From the NCBI GenBank assembly GCA_009783695.1, contig WRCY01000021.1, positions 1 to 34,989 of the forward strand: a stretch of DNA of 34,989 bases. The letters are read 5' to 3'. This DNA is from Oscillospiraceae bacterium (GTDB taxonomy: Bacteria; Bacillota; Clostridia; Oscillospirales; Ruminococcaceae). Numbering within the stretch: the stretch's first letter is position 1; every line of letters starts with the position of its first letter. The position numbers and the translations under genes are program-made. The notes beneath the pieces are model-generated. The model worked only from the letters and a program-made list of their open reading frames with translations, searched no databases and was not told the origin of the DNA. Positions 15,901 through 23,254 of this stretch are shown piece by piece.

Positions 15901-16060
15901 TGCGGAGAGAGCCGCAAAGCAGCTGAGCGAGCGGCTTCAAATTTTATACAGCGGCGATGTCCGCGCCGTACCGGCCTACTCGAAAAGCTCCCCCTGCGAG
16001 CACTGCGATTATAAAAACATCTGTAATAACGCGGGGAAAAAAGAGGAAGTGCGGATATGA
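12923..16060 (+). CDS. addB: ATP-dependent helicase/nuclease subunit B
   Basis: AddB pairs with AddA to process double-strand breaks and to degrade linear foreign DNA. The 1045-residue protein starts with a Walker A loop, PPGTGKTT (residues 8-15). The C-terminal RecB-type nuclease domain shows IDRLDIAGNAIRVIDYKTG. The four cysteines of the AddB iron-sulfur clasp are present: Cys732 in SRIETLNTCLFKYF and Cys1025, Cys1028, Cys1034 in PCEHCDYKNIC. The start is the ATG embedded in the stop of the upstream HTH gene. The stop (TGA) overlaps the ATG of the first of three repeat cassettes leading to addA. Confidence 0.95.
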   Translation: MLRLIISPPGTGKTTCITRRIKSGDVLIVPEQSHFETERMIYKALGARAFADVEILSFTKLCGDITARFGAVCTYAEETMREIMMLRAVREVPLTFYKQRDKLDFAARMLGTIGMFQREALSPEELLQSAADIDNPRLKAKITDLVLIYDKYINLLSSKNFSDKQDEIRTAARLAREHRCFRGKNIFIDSFDGFTGGQLGLITIALEQASSLTVTLIADKFGSSDPRYIISAKLAQKLKEAAAKRNIQVAVETPCCYVPERDPRDNTEIYLLSDIYTESSFVAAKIRELITTEGYSLRDIAVLNPPSPEALAGAFSAYAVTGFSDIPEAIIEKPVVRFIITALEAAAGKPGAVLEFIRSGFMRISSETLFARSIKLSAQRKITGKRTSDYVKKGRTCRLSRAQIQLLIRIAYEYNLDGEDWYSAFPDEKAEPLRFEIMGKLAALSRRINNTTGCQITEALAEFLLIDLELGRTVADIVYMGSKVDSALNDEYRRLWETVISVFEDVHSALKDEEIILDDYISILKSVFGKTMIARPPQVLDCVTVGDLRRTRTSGVKAVFLMGANQGDFPQNSLIGAGAEFTDSETENLCAAGIFISENRSDRYHRERFLINRAMTLPTEKLFITVPLRDAALKEKKPSKIISQQHEKIKNAADLPLSFWASHKNALGFQAAEKPHESALKHALKAIDPQEYERLFLSKSCSHLHKINPDSAKILMARKTYSPSRIETLNTCLFKYFCAHGLQISSARTKNSSEPDALTRGNLTHYVLEKVLRNHKDFMKLEPGEFIKLAEKYITEFEQKTFGGWARSARKKEILLAHAAGIAEVLKQMHEDFALSDFRPLDFEKEFEFLFGDIRIKGKIDRLDIAGNAIRVIDYKTGAKEFSFPEIEFGLNLQALIYLFAVAGINENYKPCGAFYRLVNGGRLSKELKPCGACETSGDLYKNRLETQRTTGLQFGGICDDIERINSKMKQNSASRREFIKLENLEEASFSGLAERAAKQLSERLQILYSGDVRAVPAYSKSSPCEHCDYKNICNNAGKKEEVRI

Positions 16061-16212
16061 AAGGTTTCAAACAAACAAAATTAAACCGCGGAAAACATTG
16101 TTTTCACTGCGCTCTTATGAAGAAAGGACTTTATGAAAGGCTCCAAACAAACAGAATTGAACTGCGGAAAACGTTGTATTCACTGCGCTCTTGTGAAGAA
16201 AGGGCTTTATGA
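16057..16212 (+). CDS. Small ORF, 51 codons, in addB-addA repeat (first)
   Basis: ATG overlaps the addB stop (ATGA). It reads MKGFKQTKLNRGKHCFHCAL, passes through unit 2 in another frame, and its TGA overlaps the ATG of the third small ORF (ATGA). Stop-start overlap at both ends suggests coupled translation, but the peptide itself has no known relatives that I recognise. Confidence 0.3.
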   Translation: MKGFKQTKLNRGKHCFHCALMKKGLYERLQTNRIELRKTLYSLRSCEERAL

Positions 16213-16288
16213 AAGGTTTCAAACAAACAAAATTGAACTGCGGAAAACGTTGTTTCACTGCGCTCTTGTGAAGAAAGGACTTAATTAA
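16133..16288 (+). CDS. Small ORF, 51 codons, in addB-addA repeat (second)
   Basis: Begins 5 nt after AGAAAGGA, reads MKGSKQTELNCGKRCIHCAL, and ends TAA at 16286-16288, one base before the addA ATG. A ribosome ending here would be placed to restart on addA. Confidence 0.3.
   Translation: MKGSKQTELNCGKRCIHCALVKKGLYERFQTNKIELRKTLFHCALVKKGLN
16209..16271 (+). CDS. Small ORF, 20 codons, in addB-addA repeat (third)
   Basis: Begins after AGAAAGGG, reads MKGFKQTKLNCGKRCFTALL, and stops at TGA immediately before the AGAAAGGA that serves addA. This is the same stop-next-to-RBS layout as in the trpB and galA copies. Confidence 0.35.
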   Translation: MKGFKQTKLNCGKRCFTALL

Positions 16289-16289
16289 A

Positions 16290-19200
16290 ATGATTAAATG
16301 GAGCGGCGAGCAGCTCAAAGCCATTAATCACAGTACCGCGGAAAACGGCTCGGCAATCGTTTCGGCAGCGGCGGGCAGCGGAAAAACCGCTATGCTCGTC
16401 GAGCGGATAACCCATCTCATAACAAGCGAAAGCCCGCGGATTCCCGCGGACAGAATTGTTGCGGTGACTTTTACGAACGATGCTGCAGCGGAACTCAAAA
16501 TCCGCCTTGAAACGGCAGTTAACGAGCTTATGCAACTGTTTGAAACGCCGTGGCTTGCCGAGCAGCTTATAAATTTAGAAAGCGCACATATCTGCACAAT
16601 CAGCTCGTTTTGCATAAATCTTCTGCGCGATTATGCACAGGAGGCGGGCGTAAAGCCTGACTTTAAAATCTGTGAGGGAAAGGAAACCGAGCATTTCTCG
16701 CAGCAGGCGCTTGAATCCGCTCTGGAAGCGGTTTACGACGGCGTTTCTTTTACGCCCGAGGAAAAATCAATTCTGCGCAGCATCACAGGGGAAGCGGGCG
16801 ACAGAGCGCTCGGGCGTGCGGTTTTGGAACTTTATGCCGAGTACATAAAGCAGCCCTTCCCCGAGAAATGGCTGAAAGAAAAATCCGCATTATATAATAA
16901 TTCGGATTCAAACGGCTTCGCGGATTTAATCGAAACCCGGACGCAGCGGATAAAAGCAGGCGCAGAATACTGCCTTGGGCTTATAGAGGAATGTTTTAAA
17001 TTGTCCTACAGCGATTCCATGACGGCAAGGCTTGAAGCCGACCTCGCCTTCGCCGAAAGCTGGCTCGGCGGCGAAAGCGGCAGACTTGAATTCGGAAATT
17101 CCCATTACGGAAAGGTATCCGATGAAAACATCGCCGCAAAGGAGCAAATTAAAGAACTTCGCGACGAGTACCTGCCGATTTTTAAGGATATAATTATTAC
17201 CGCCGGGCTTCTTGTGGATTTTAGTTTTGTGACAGCAAAGCAAGCCCCGCAAGTGCAGTTATTATCAAAACTTTTCATGCTTTACCGGGAGAAGTTCCAT
17301 GAGCTTAAAACGCAGGCGAATTGTATGGATTTTTCAGATGCGGAACATTTTATTTTACGGTTGTTGCAAAATAATGCAATCGCCGGGCAAATCAGAAATG
17401 GATTTTATGAAATAATCGTAGACGAGTTCCAGGACAGCAACGCTGTGCAGTACGAGATTTTCCGGCGGCTGGGCAGCGGCAGAAACCTTTTCTTCGTCGG
17501 CGATGTTAAGCAATCGATTTACCGGTTCAGAAACGCAGACCAGCGGGTTTTCACCCGCGTCACGGAAAGCCCGGACTACACCACGCTGACGCTCAATAAA
17601 AACTACCGTTCGTCGCGGGAAGTAATCGGCGCGGTAAACGAAATTTTCGGCAAGAGCATGACGCGGGAAACAGGCGGCGTTGATTACGGCGAAAGTGTAA
17701 AACTAATCTTCGGCTTGAGTACGGAAGCCCGCCCGGAAAACGAAGCCGAGCTCATAATCATCGAAAACGCCGAAAACACTAAAAAATCCGAAGCTGATTA
17801 TATCGCCGCCCGCATCGTCCGAATGGTTGCAGACGGCTTTCAGGTCGCGGAAAAAGACGGCAGCTTACGCCCCTGCAATTACGGCGATTTCGCGGTGCTG
17901 GTCAGCGGGCTTGCGACTGTGGAGGAGGAGTTCGGCGCGGCTTTCGAGGAGCTCGGCATCCCGTTCGACAAGCAGAAAAGCGGCGACTACCGCGAAATCC
18001 CCGAAATCAAAACCGTGCTCGCCCTGCTGACTGTTATTGAAAAACCGTTTGACGATATGGCGCTGCTCACCGTGCTTATGTCGCCGCTTTATAATTTTAC
18101 GGCGGACGACATCGCAAAGGCCCGCGCAAATGGCGTAAACAAGCCGCTTTTCGGCTGTTTAAACAACTGCGCTTTTATAAACGACCACCGCCGCTGGTCT
18201 GCTTATTCACATAATCACGGCGCAAAAAAGCTAATCCGGCTCATTTATGACGAGGGCGGGTTCAACCCCCTTGCCGCCGCAAGCAGCAACCCGGCAAAAA
18301 CCATGACAAACATCAGGCTCCTGCTGCATTACAGCGAGAGCCTCGCAAGCCTTACAAGAGATACATTGTGGGGGCTTGTTGAAGCTTTAGGCGGTAAAAG
18401 CGGCGCAGTGCTCGAAGAAGCGCGGTTTTCCTCCGAAAACGGCGCGAAACGTGTTAAATTAATGACAATCCACGCCTCTAAAGGGCTTGAGTTCCCTGTC
18501 TGTTTTGTTGCGAGAACAAACGCAAGGTTTAATCTTCGCGAGAATTATTCGGATATTATTTTTAATGATGAAATCGGCTTCGCAATGCGTTACATTATCC
18601 CCGAAACAAGGACAAGATGCGATACTCTCCTGCACAAGAAAGCGCGCGAGGAAAACCAAGCCGCCGCAATAAGCGAGGAAATGCGCAAGCTGTACGTCGC
18701 TTGCACGAGGGCTCGGGACAAGCTTATCCTTACCGCAGCGCTTAAACCGGAGCAGGAACCCGCTAAAAATTCGTACTTGAACTGGCTCGTGAAAACCGGC
18801 ATAAAACAAACGGTAATTCAACCCTTAAAGACAGAAATAATAACAGAAAAAATAAAAGCCGTCATGCATAAAAACGAATCACAGGAAATCATCACGGCAG
18901 TAAAGCGCGTTTATGCACGCGAGCCCTTAACTGAAATCCCGCGCAGGGTCACGGCTACGCAAATAGGCACGGGCGGGCCGGCGGCGGCAGTATTATCAGA
19001 CGATATAACCGGCTCCGGCAAATTACAGGACGAGCCGACTGTCTTTCCGCGCGGCGCTTCGTTCATGAAAAATAAAAAGCTGACCGGTAAAAAACGCGGC
19101 GACGCCTACCATAAAATGATGGAGCTGCTTGACTTCAAGGAGATAAATATAGAGCGGCAGATGAACACGCTCAGGAATCGCTTCACCGCAGAAGAGTTTT

Positions 19201-19583
19201 CCGCCATAGAACCTGAAAAAATAAAGGCGTTTTTTACCTCGCCGCTCGGGCTGCGGGCCTGCGCAAGCACGGAAATACAAAAAGAATTCAAGCTCTGTAT
19301 GGAAATCAGCCTTTCCGAGCTCGGCTGCCCCAAAGAGTTCGACATGCTTTTTGAGGACGAAAAACCCTTCGTCCAAGGCATCGCGGATATGTTTTTTTAT
19401 GAAGACGGCGGTATAATTCTCGTGGATTATAAAACTAACAGAAACACGAATCCCGGCGAATTAATCCGCAGCTATCAAAATCAACTTGGGATTTATGCAA
19501 GGGCGGTCGCCGAAATGACGGGCACGGAAGTTGCCGAGAAATGGATTTATTCGTTTGAGCTTGGCGAGGTTCAAATTTTTTAA
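16290..19583 (+). CDS. addA: ATP-dependent helicase/nuclease subunit A
   Basis: AddA is the UvrD-type motor and nuclease subunit of the AddAB break-processing complex. The 1097 residues include Walker A AAAGSGKTA (about residues 26-34), motif Ia VTFTNDAAAEL, motif II IIVDEFQDSN (about 375), VGDVKQSIYRFRNAD, TIHASKGLEFPV and VACTRARDKL, and the C-terminal nuclease motif GIIILVDYKTNR-like (IILVDYKTNR, about 1040-1050). This is slightly shorter than typical AddA (about 1200). The start is ATG 10 nt after AGAAAGGA from the last cassette copy. No clear terminator follows; only a weak ATTTGTA/TACAAAT stem is seen at about 19604-19635. Confidence 0.96.
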   Translation: MIKWSGEQLKAINHSTAENGSAIVSAAAGSGKTAMLVERITHLITSESPRIPADRIVAVTFTNDAAAELKIRLETAVNELMQLFETPWLAEQLINLESAHICTISSFCINLLRDYAQEAGVKPDFKICEGKETEHFSQQALESALEAVYDGVSFTPEEKSILRSITGEAGDRALGRAVLELYAEYIKQPFPEKWLKEKSALYNNSDSNGFADLIETRTQRIKAGAEYCLGLIEECFKLSYSDSMTARLEADLAFAESWLGGESGRLEFGNSHYGKVSDENIAAKEQIKELRDEYLPIFKDIIITAGLLVDFSFVTAKQAPQVQLLSKLFMLYREKFHELKTQANCMDFSDAEHFILRLLQNNAIAGQIRNGFYEIIVDEFQDSNAVQYEIFRRLGSGRNLFFVGDVKQSIYRFRNADQRVFTRVTESPDYTTLTLNKNYRSSREVIGAVNEIFGKSMTRETGGVDYGESVKLIFGLSTEARPENEAELIIIENAENTKKSEADYIAARIVRMVADGFQVAEKDGSLRPCNYGDFAVLVSGLATVEEEFGAAFEELGIPFDKQKSGDYREIPEIKTVLALLTVIEKPFDDMALLTVLMSPLYNFTADDIAKARANGVNKPLFGCLNNCAFINDHRRWSAYSHNHGAKKLIRLIYDEGGFNPLAAASSNPAKTMTNIRLLLHYSESLASLTRDTLWGLVEALGGKSGAVLEEARFSSENGAKRVKLMTIHASKGLEFPVCFVARTNARFNLRENYSDIIFNDEIGFAMRYIIPETRTRCDTLLHKKAREENQAAAISEEMRKLYVACTRARDKLILTAALKPEQEPAKNSYLNWLVKTGIKQTVIQPLKTEIITEKIKAVMHKNESQEIITAVKRVYAREPLTEIPRRVTATQIGTGGPAAAVLSDDITGSGKLQDEPTVFPRGASFMKNKKLTGKKRGDAYHKMMELLDFKEINIERQMNTLRNRFTAEEFSAIEPEKIKAFFTSPLGLRACASTEIQKEFKLCMEISLSELGCPKEFDMLFEDEKPFVQGIADMFFYEDGGIILVDYKTNRNTNPGELIRSYQNQLGIYARAVAEMTGTEVAEKWIYSFELGEVQIF

Positions 19584-19656
19584 CAGATTTTTTCATGGCT
19601 AATTATTTGTACCCTGGGAATTGCTAATACAAATACAACAAATATTTTAATTTTAA

Positions 19657-19705
19657 GTCAAGTCTTTTTGTGAGAATTGGAAAAAACAGGTAAAAAAGTC
19701 TTGAC
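19657..19705 (+). promoter_or_regulatory. Imperfect inverted repeat overlapping the -35 box (possible operator)
   Basis: GTCAAGTCTTTTT (19657-19669) and AAAAAAGTCTTGAC (19692-19705) are near-perfect inverted copies. The right arm contains most of the -35 hexamer, so a dimeric regulator bound here could control the next gene. A chance A/T-rich symmetry is possible. Confidence 0.35.
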
Positions 19706-19729
19706 AAAATATAAAACAGGTGCTATAAT
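19701..19729 (+). promoter_or_regulatory. Strong sigma-A promoter for the anchored secreted protein
   Basis: TTGACA (19701-19706), a 17-nt spacer, TATAAT (19724-19729): a consensus match. The transcript begins near 19736, and a hairpin (GGT.GGCA/TGCC..ACC, 19744-19764) lies in its 5' UTR before AAAGGAG. Confidence 0.88.
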
Positions 19730-19789
19730 ATGCTTAACTATAGGGTGGCAAGTCCTGCCATACCGATTTTTAAAGGAGTAGTTTTTATC

Positions 19790-20365
19790 ATGAAGAAATT
19801 TGCAGTAACAATTTTAGCAGTTTTAATGCTCGCAGCATTCGCAATTCCCGCTTCTGCTTACAACCTCGGCGGCGCAGACGACGCAGACGGCTGGCGTTAC
19901 CTTTGGTACACTGACGGCGCGGACGACATTTCCACTAACTTAACACTCGATATGTTGCAAAAGGCAACTCATCTTGTAATTGAGCTTTCCGCAGAACCGG
20001 AAAACAACGTACAGTTCATTTACTTCGGCAGCGGAAACGGCTGGAGATGGACAGACCCCGTGGTTTTCGGACCTGAAATGGGCACTACCATCAATATCGA
20101 CCTCAAGGCTCTCGCAGGCTGGGATGAAGCAGTATCCGGCGGCGGCGGCGAAGATGAAGCAGCGAAATTCGGTCCCGCTTCTGACGGTCTTGCTGAACTC
20201 ATTACAAGCGCAACCCTCGTAATCCCCGGCGGCGGTGGCGGCACAGCTCCCGTACGTGTTGAAGGCGACGGCGGCGCGAAAACAGGCGTTGGCGACGTAG
20301 CAGTTGCTTCGGCAATCGCTCTTGTAGCGGCAGGCGCAGTTATATTCAGCCGCAAAAAGAAATAA
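19790..20365 (+). CDS. Secreted, C-terminally anchored protein with a GSGNGWRW domain
   Basis: With the ATG at 19790 (AAAGGAG upstream) the protein has 191 residues. It has a signal peptide of about 23 residues ending IPASA, then a domain of about 120 residues containing LVIELSAEPENNVQFIYFGS and GSGNGWRW (residues 80-87), then Gly-rich linkers (GGGGE, PGGGGG). The C-terminus is an anchor: KTGVGD, about 18 hydrophobic residues, then SRKKK. That tail resembles cell-wall sorting signals of clostridial surface proteins, although no canonical LPXTG is present. The same domain occurs in the lipoprotein at 24797-26068. The Trp-rich motif suggests carbohydrate binding, which is inference. Strong promoter and terminator frame it as a well-expressed single gene. 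Confidence 0.75.
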   Translation: MKKFAVTILAVLMLAAFAIPASAYNLGGADDADGWRYLWYTDGADDISTNLTLDMLQKATHLVIELSAEPENNVQFIYFGSGNGWRWTDPVVFGPEMGTTINIDLKALAGWDEAVSGGGGEDEAAKFGPASDGLAELITSATLVIPGGGGGTAPVRVEGDGGAKTGVGDVAVASAIALVAAGAVIFSRKKK

Positions 20366-20405
20366 AAAGAATTATCTTTACATCTTAAGTACAACGTAAG
20401 GAAAC

Positions 20406-20437
20406 AGGAGGCAAATTAGTTTGCCTCCTTGTTTTAT
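20406..20437 (+). terminator. Terminator after the anchored secreted protein
   Basis: AGGAGGCAAA, loop TTAG, TTTGCCTCCT (10 bp perfect), followed by TGTTTTATT. AAAC before the stem pairs further with GTTT. Confidence 0.9.
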
Positions 20438-20448
20438 TAAGAGGAATA

Positions 20449-20523
20449 ATGTTTGAAAAACTCACACAAAAACGGGAAAACGAAGCTTATCATTCCCCGC
20501 TCATTAGGATGAATAATGTTTGA
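20449..20523 (+). CDS. Small ORF, 24 codons, in galA repeat unit 1
   Basis: Preceded by AAGAGGA at 3 nt, it reads MFEKLTQKRENEAYHSPL and ends IRMNNV; its TGA lies inside the start region of the second small ORF. Expression is unproven. Confidence 0.3.
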   Translation: MFEKLTQKRENEAYHSPLIRMNNV

Positions 20524-20575
20524 AAAAACTGACACAAAAACGGGGAAAACGAAACTTTTCATTCTCCGCTCGTGA
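20516..20575 (+). CDS. Small ORF, 19 codons, in galA repeat unit 2
   Basis: Preceded by AGGA at 6 nt, it reads MFEKTDTKTGKTKLFILRS and stops at TGA just before the AGAAAGGA that serves galA. The stretch TGKTKLFI resembles the frame SGKTKHFI in the copy before the permease gene at 33775. Confidence 0.35.
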   Translation: MFEKTDTKTGKTKLFILRS

Positions 20576-20595
20576 AGAAAGGACTTAATAAAAAT

Positions 20596-21756
20596 ATGAA
20601 CTACAACAAAATCCCTGCACTCACCCCGCCCATGGGCTGGAACTCGTTTAATTCGTTCGACTGCAGCCCGTCCGAAGCATTAATTAAAGAAACCGCGGAC
20701 GCCTTTATCGCAAACGGACTCAAAGACGCCGGCTACGAATACATCAATATAGACGACGGCTGGATGCTGCCCGAGCGCGACACGGACGGCAGCTTAGTCA
20801 TTAACCCCGAAATGTTCCCGAACGGCTTCAAGCCGCTCACAGACTACGTACACAGCCTCGGGCTTAAAATCGGAATCTACCTCGGCTGCGGAATCCGCAC
20901 TTATAACGAAAAGGCGGGAAGCCTCGGTTATGAATTTAAAGACGCGCAGGCGATTGCGGGCTGGGGCTTCGACTACCTCAAATACGACAACCGCGAAATC
21001 GAGGGTGAAGACCCGCCGCGCTGTTGCAAATCCGAATACTTAAAAATGGCGCTTGCACTCAAGAAAACAGGGCGCGATATACTTTTTTCGATGTGCGAGC
21101 ACGGCAAAACCGAGCCCTGGCTCTGGGCATACGGCGTGGGGCAAATGTGGCGGACGACGCCGGACATCAAGAATCTTTGGGACGGGCAGCTGGATACGTG
21201 GGCGCTGAGCTTCAACACGATTGTTGACCGTATCGCCGATTCCACGCAGCCCTACGGCGGTACCTGCCGCTGGAACGACCCCGATATGCTTATTGTCGGA
21301 ATGTATAAATGGAACGACTGGACCGGCCCCGGCTGTACCGATGCCGAGTACCGCGCGCATTTCTCGCTGTGGTGCCTTATGGCGTCGCCTCTTATTATCG
21401 GCTGCGACGTGCGCAAGCTAAACGATGTAACCAAAGCCACGCTCACCAACAAAAACCTCATCGCCGTCAATCAGGACATACTCGGGATTGGGGCTAAAAG
21501 AATCCGCAGTGCTGAGGGGATTGACGTATGGGTGAAGCCGCTTTCGGATGTTTCATGGGCTGTCGGGCTGTATAACCGCACCTGTGTAGCCGCGAATATT
21601 TCCGTCAACTGGGAGGAGTTGAATCTCCCTGCAAGTCTTTGCTGCTCGGTAAAAGACTTATGGACTGATAAGGAGCTCGGCGTGTTTGAGCGCGGCATTA
21701 CGCTGAAAGTAGACAGCCATGCTATGGACGTGATAAAAATTACGCCTGCGTTTTAA
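20596..21756 (+). CDS. Alpha-galactosidase, glycoside hydrolase family 27
   Basis: This retaining enzyme removes terminal alpha-galactose from galactomannan, raffinose-type sugars and similar glycans. The 386 residues show LTPPMGWNSFNSF at the N-terminus, YINIDDGW, IGIYLG, the nucleophile Asp131 in FDYLKYDN, the acid/base Asp190 in MWRTTPDI, and RWNDPDML. A short C-terminal beta domain follows. No signal peptide is visible, so it probably acts in the cytoplasm on imported oligosaccharides. A GTG 24 bp upstream is in frame (it would add VKKGLNKN), but it derives from the repeat cassette. The chosen ATG is 12 nt from AGAAAGGA. Confidence 0.93.
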   Translation: MNYNKIPALTPPMGWNSFNSFDCSPSEALIKETADAFIANGLKDAGYEYINIDDGWMLPERDTDGSLVINPEMFPNGFKPLTDYVHSLGLKIGIYLGCGIRTYNEKAGSLGYEFKDAQAIAGWGFDYLKYDNREIEGEDPPRCCKSEYLKMALALKKTGRDILFSMCEHGKTEPWLWAYGVGQMWRTTPDIKNLWDGQLDTWALSFNTIVDRIADSTQPYGGTCRWNDPDMLIVGMYKWNDWTGPGCTDAEYRAHFSLWCLMASPLIIGCDVRKLNDVTKATLTNKNLIAVNQDILGIGAKRIRSAEGIDVWVKPLSDVSWAVGLYNRTCVAANISVNWEELNLPASLCCSVKDLWTDKELGVFERGITLKVDSHAMDVIKITPAF

Positions 21757-21769
21757 TGTGTTGCTGCTT

Positions 21770-21965
21770 TATAATCAATTAACTTCAAGAATACTTCGGC
21801 ATTTTTGAAGATGCGGCAAATGCCGCATAAGCCGCGAAGCGGCTTAATTCGATTGCATAGCCGATTGCGCGCCTACGGCGCGTCAGCAAACGAGTTTGCT
21901 GTGAAAAATGCGGAACATTTTTCAAGTTAATCGGCTATATAAGGGGCGCGCAATGCGCGCCCCTA
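21770..21965. repeat. Nested-palindrome element 1 (downstream of the GH5 gene)
   Basis: A chain of perfect or near-perfect hairpins: TGCGGCA/TGCCGCA, AAGCCGC/GCGGCTT, CGCGCC/GGCGCG, CAGCAAAC/GTTTGCTG, GAAAAATG/CATTTTTC and GGGGCGCGC/GCGCGCCCC. AGCCGATT and AATCGGCT pair across several of them, giving a multi-branch fold. The core (AAGATGCGGCA, TGCCGCA, AAGCCG, CGGCTT, GATTGCATA.CCGAT) recurs at 23258-23390. Confidence 0.85.
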
Positions 21966-21969
21966 CAGA

Positions 21970-22003
21970 AATCCCGCGCCTTTGCAGCGCGGGATTTTTA
22001 TTA
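21970..22003 (+). terminator. Terminator of galA, possibly partly bidirectional
   Basis: AATCCCGCGC, loop CTTTGCA, GCGCGGGATT, then TTTATTATT on the + strand, reaching the last codon of the convergent GH5 gene. Confidence 0.85.
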
Positions 22004-23236
22004 TTACCCGTAAACTTCCACCAAAGCCTCGGCGATTTCGGGGAACCACCACTCTGCGGCACGCCTGTCCATAATTCCGAAAGCCTCCTCATCGCGGCGG
22101 TCGGGATTACGTTCCTTGATTCCGTTATCCCACCACAGACACGAAATACCGAGAGCCGCTGCCGCTTCAGCATAGTAGCGCGTCGCAGCAACGCGGGCCT
22201 CTAAATTATCCTTGTTTATACAGCCCATTTCACCCATTACAACAAATATGCCCTGCGAGATGAAGCGGTTGTCCAGCCGCTCGAACATGCTGTCAATATC
22301 CCTCGTGTGCTGTTCGTTCTCGGGGTCAAATTCGTCCATGCTTGAACGCGGGTCCAGTGCTAAACGATGCGGCAGGTATTGGTGAATTGAAACGATTAAG
22401 TTATCGCCGTCGGGCATGATAAAATCTGTAATCTGCGGCTCATAGCTTGCCGCGGCGTGCGTCGTCACCATGAGCCAGCGTTTGTCGTTATTACCGCCCA
22501 GCGCGCGCACAGCTTCAACAAACGCAAAGTTCCACCTGTTTATAACGTCGCGCGCCTCCTCTGTGCCGCCGTTCCATTCGTCTGCGTGACCTTTCAGTCT
22601 TGGCTCGTTCATGCCCTCGAAGATAAGCTTCTCGCAGTAGCCGCTGAATCTATCGCCAATCTGCGTCCATGCGGCTGTAAGCTTCGCCTTTGCCTCCTCG
22701 TAATTCTCCTCCGACGGGTAGAGCCAGTTCTCGTGATGCATATTGAGAATCACATATAAGCCGCGGTCTATGCCGTAGTCGACGACCTCCTGAACCCTAT
22801 CCATAAACACTTCTTCAATAATAAAGTCCGGCGCGTCCCCCATAAAGCCGTACCAGGTCACCGGCACACGAAGCGTCCTAAAGCCTGTATCAACGAGCAG
22901 GTCTATCATTTCTGGCGTGGTTTGCGGGTTGCCCCATGCACGCTCCTGCTGCTCGGGGGTTACGCCTCTTCTGCCGTGCCCTCCGTCTAAAGTGTTGCCG
23001 ATGTTCCAGCCCGCGCCCATCTCAGACATGAGCTCTGCCGCCGTAAGCTCTCTGAACTCCTTAACGTCCTCGTTTATATTCTCGGGGTCGTCGGGCGTTT
23101 CATCTGCCGGGTCATTTTCATCTGCTATCAGTTCCGGGTCGGGGTCAATTTCTTCCGGCGTTTTATTACACCCTGCCGTCACCCCGGCAAATAGTGCAAA
23201 ACAAAGCAGCAGTGCTAAGATTTTCGCGAATTTCAT
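22004..23236 (-). CDS. Endoglucanase-type lipoprotein, glycoside hydrolase family 5
   Basis: A cell-surface retaining glycosidase probably cutting beta-1,4-glucan or a related beta-glycan. The 410-residue protein has a lipoprotein signal with lipidated Cys23 (LFAGVTAGC), an acidic linker (about 26-60) and a GH5 barrel with GAGWNIGNTLD, the acid/base Glu211 in EGMNEPR and the nucleophile Glu336 in VVMGEMG. HHENW and SIHQY also match. It lies downstream of the sugar transporter operon on the same strand, after a nested-palindrome spacer. Its signal peptide and RBS resemble those of the lipoprotein gene at 26068. Exact substrate cannot be read from sequence. Confidence 0.92.
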   Translation of the reverse strand: MKFAKILALLLCFALFAGVTAGCNKTPEEIDPDPELIADENDPADETPDDPENINEDVKEFRELTAAELMSEMGAGWNIGNTLDGGHGRRGVTPEQQERAWGNPQTTPEMIDLLVDTGFRTLRVPVTWYGFMGDAPDFIIEEVFMDRVQEVVDYGIDRGLYVILNMHHENWLYPSEENYEEAKAKLTAAWTQIGDRFSGYCEKLIFEGMNEPRLKGHADEWNGGTEEARDVINRWNFAFVEAVRALGGNNDKRWLMVTTHAAASYEPQITDFIMPDGDNLIVSIHQYLPHRLALDPRSSMDEFDPENEQHTRDIDSMFERLDNRFISQGIFVVMGEMGCINKDNLEARVAATRYYAEAAAALGISCLWWDNGIKERNPDRRDEEAFGIMDRRAAEWWFPEIAEALVEVYG

Positions 23237-23254
23237 TAAACAATTCCTCTTTTC

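Larger units (their letters stand above)
16057..16289 (+). repeat. Three tandem 76-bp RBS-cassette copies between addB and addA
   Basis: Units begin at ATG 16057, 16133 and 16209 (76-bp period), and addA follows at 16290. Each has ATGAAAGG, CAAACAAACA, CGGAAAAC(A/G)TTGT, CACTGCGCTCTT, then TGAAGAAAGG and CTT. The inner stem GAAAAC-ATT-GTTTTC is perfect in unit 1 and shortened in units 2 and 3. A one-base length change in a T run alters the reading frame between units. The whole addB-addA gap is repeat. Confidence 0.93.
20442..20595 (+). repeat. Two tandem 67-bp RBS-cassette copies before galA
   Basis: Units start at ATG 20449 and 20516. Each has AATAATGTTTGAAAAA, ACACAAAAACGG, a hairpin (CGGGAA/TTCCCCG in unit 1; CGGGGAA/TTCTCCG in unit 2) and the end of a small ORF. 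Unit 2 ends TCGTGAAGAAAGGACTT before the galA start. They begin directly after the preceding terminator, and no separate promoter for galA is obvious. Confidence 0.85.

Noticed and set aside
16057-16289. A single conserved protein between addB and addA
   Set aside because: Frames shift between the three repeat units and no frame is kept through all of them; only short cassette ORFs are supportable.
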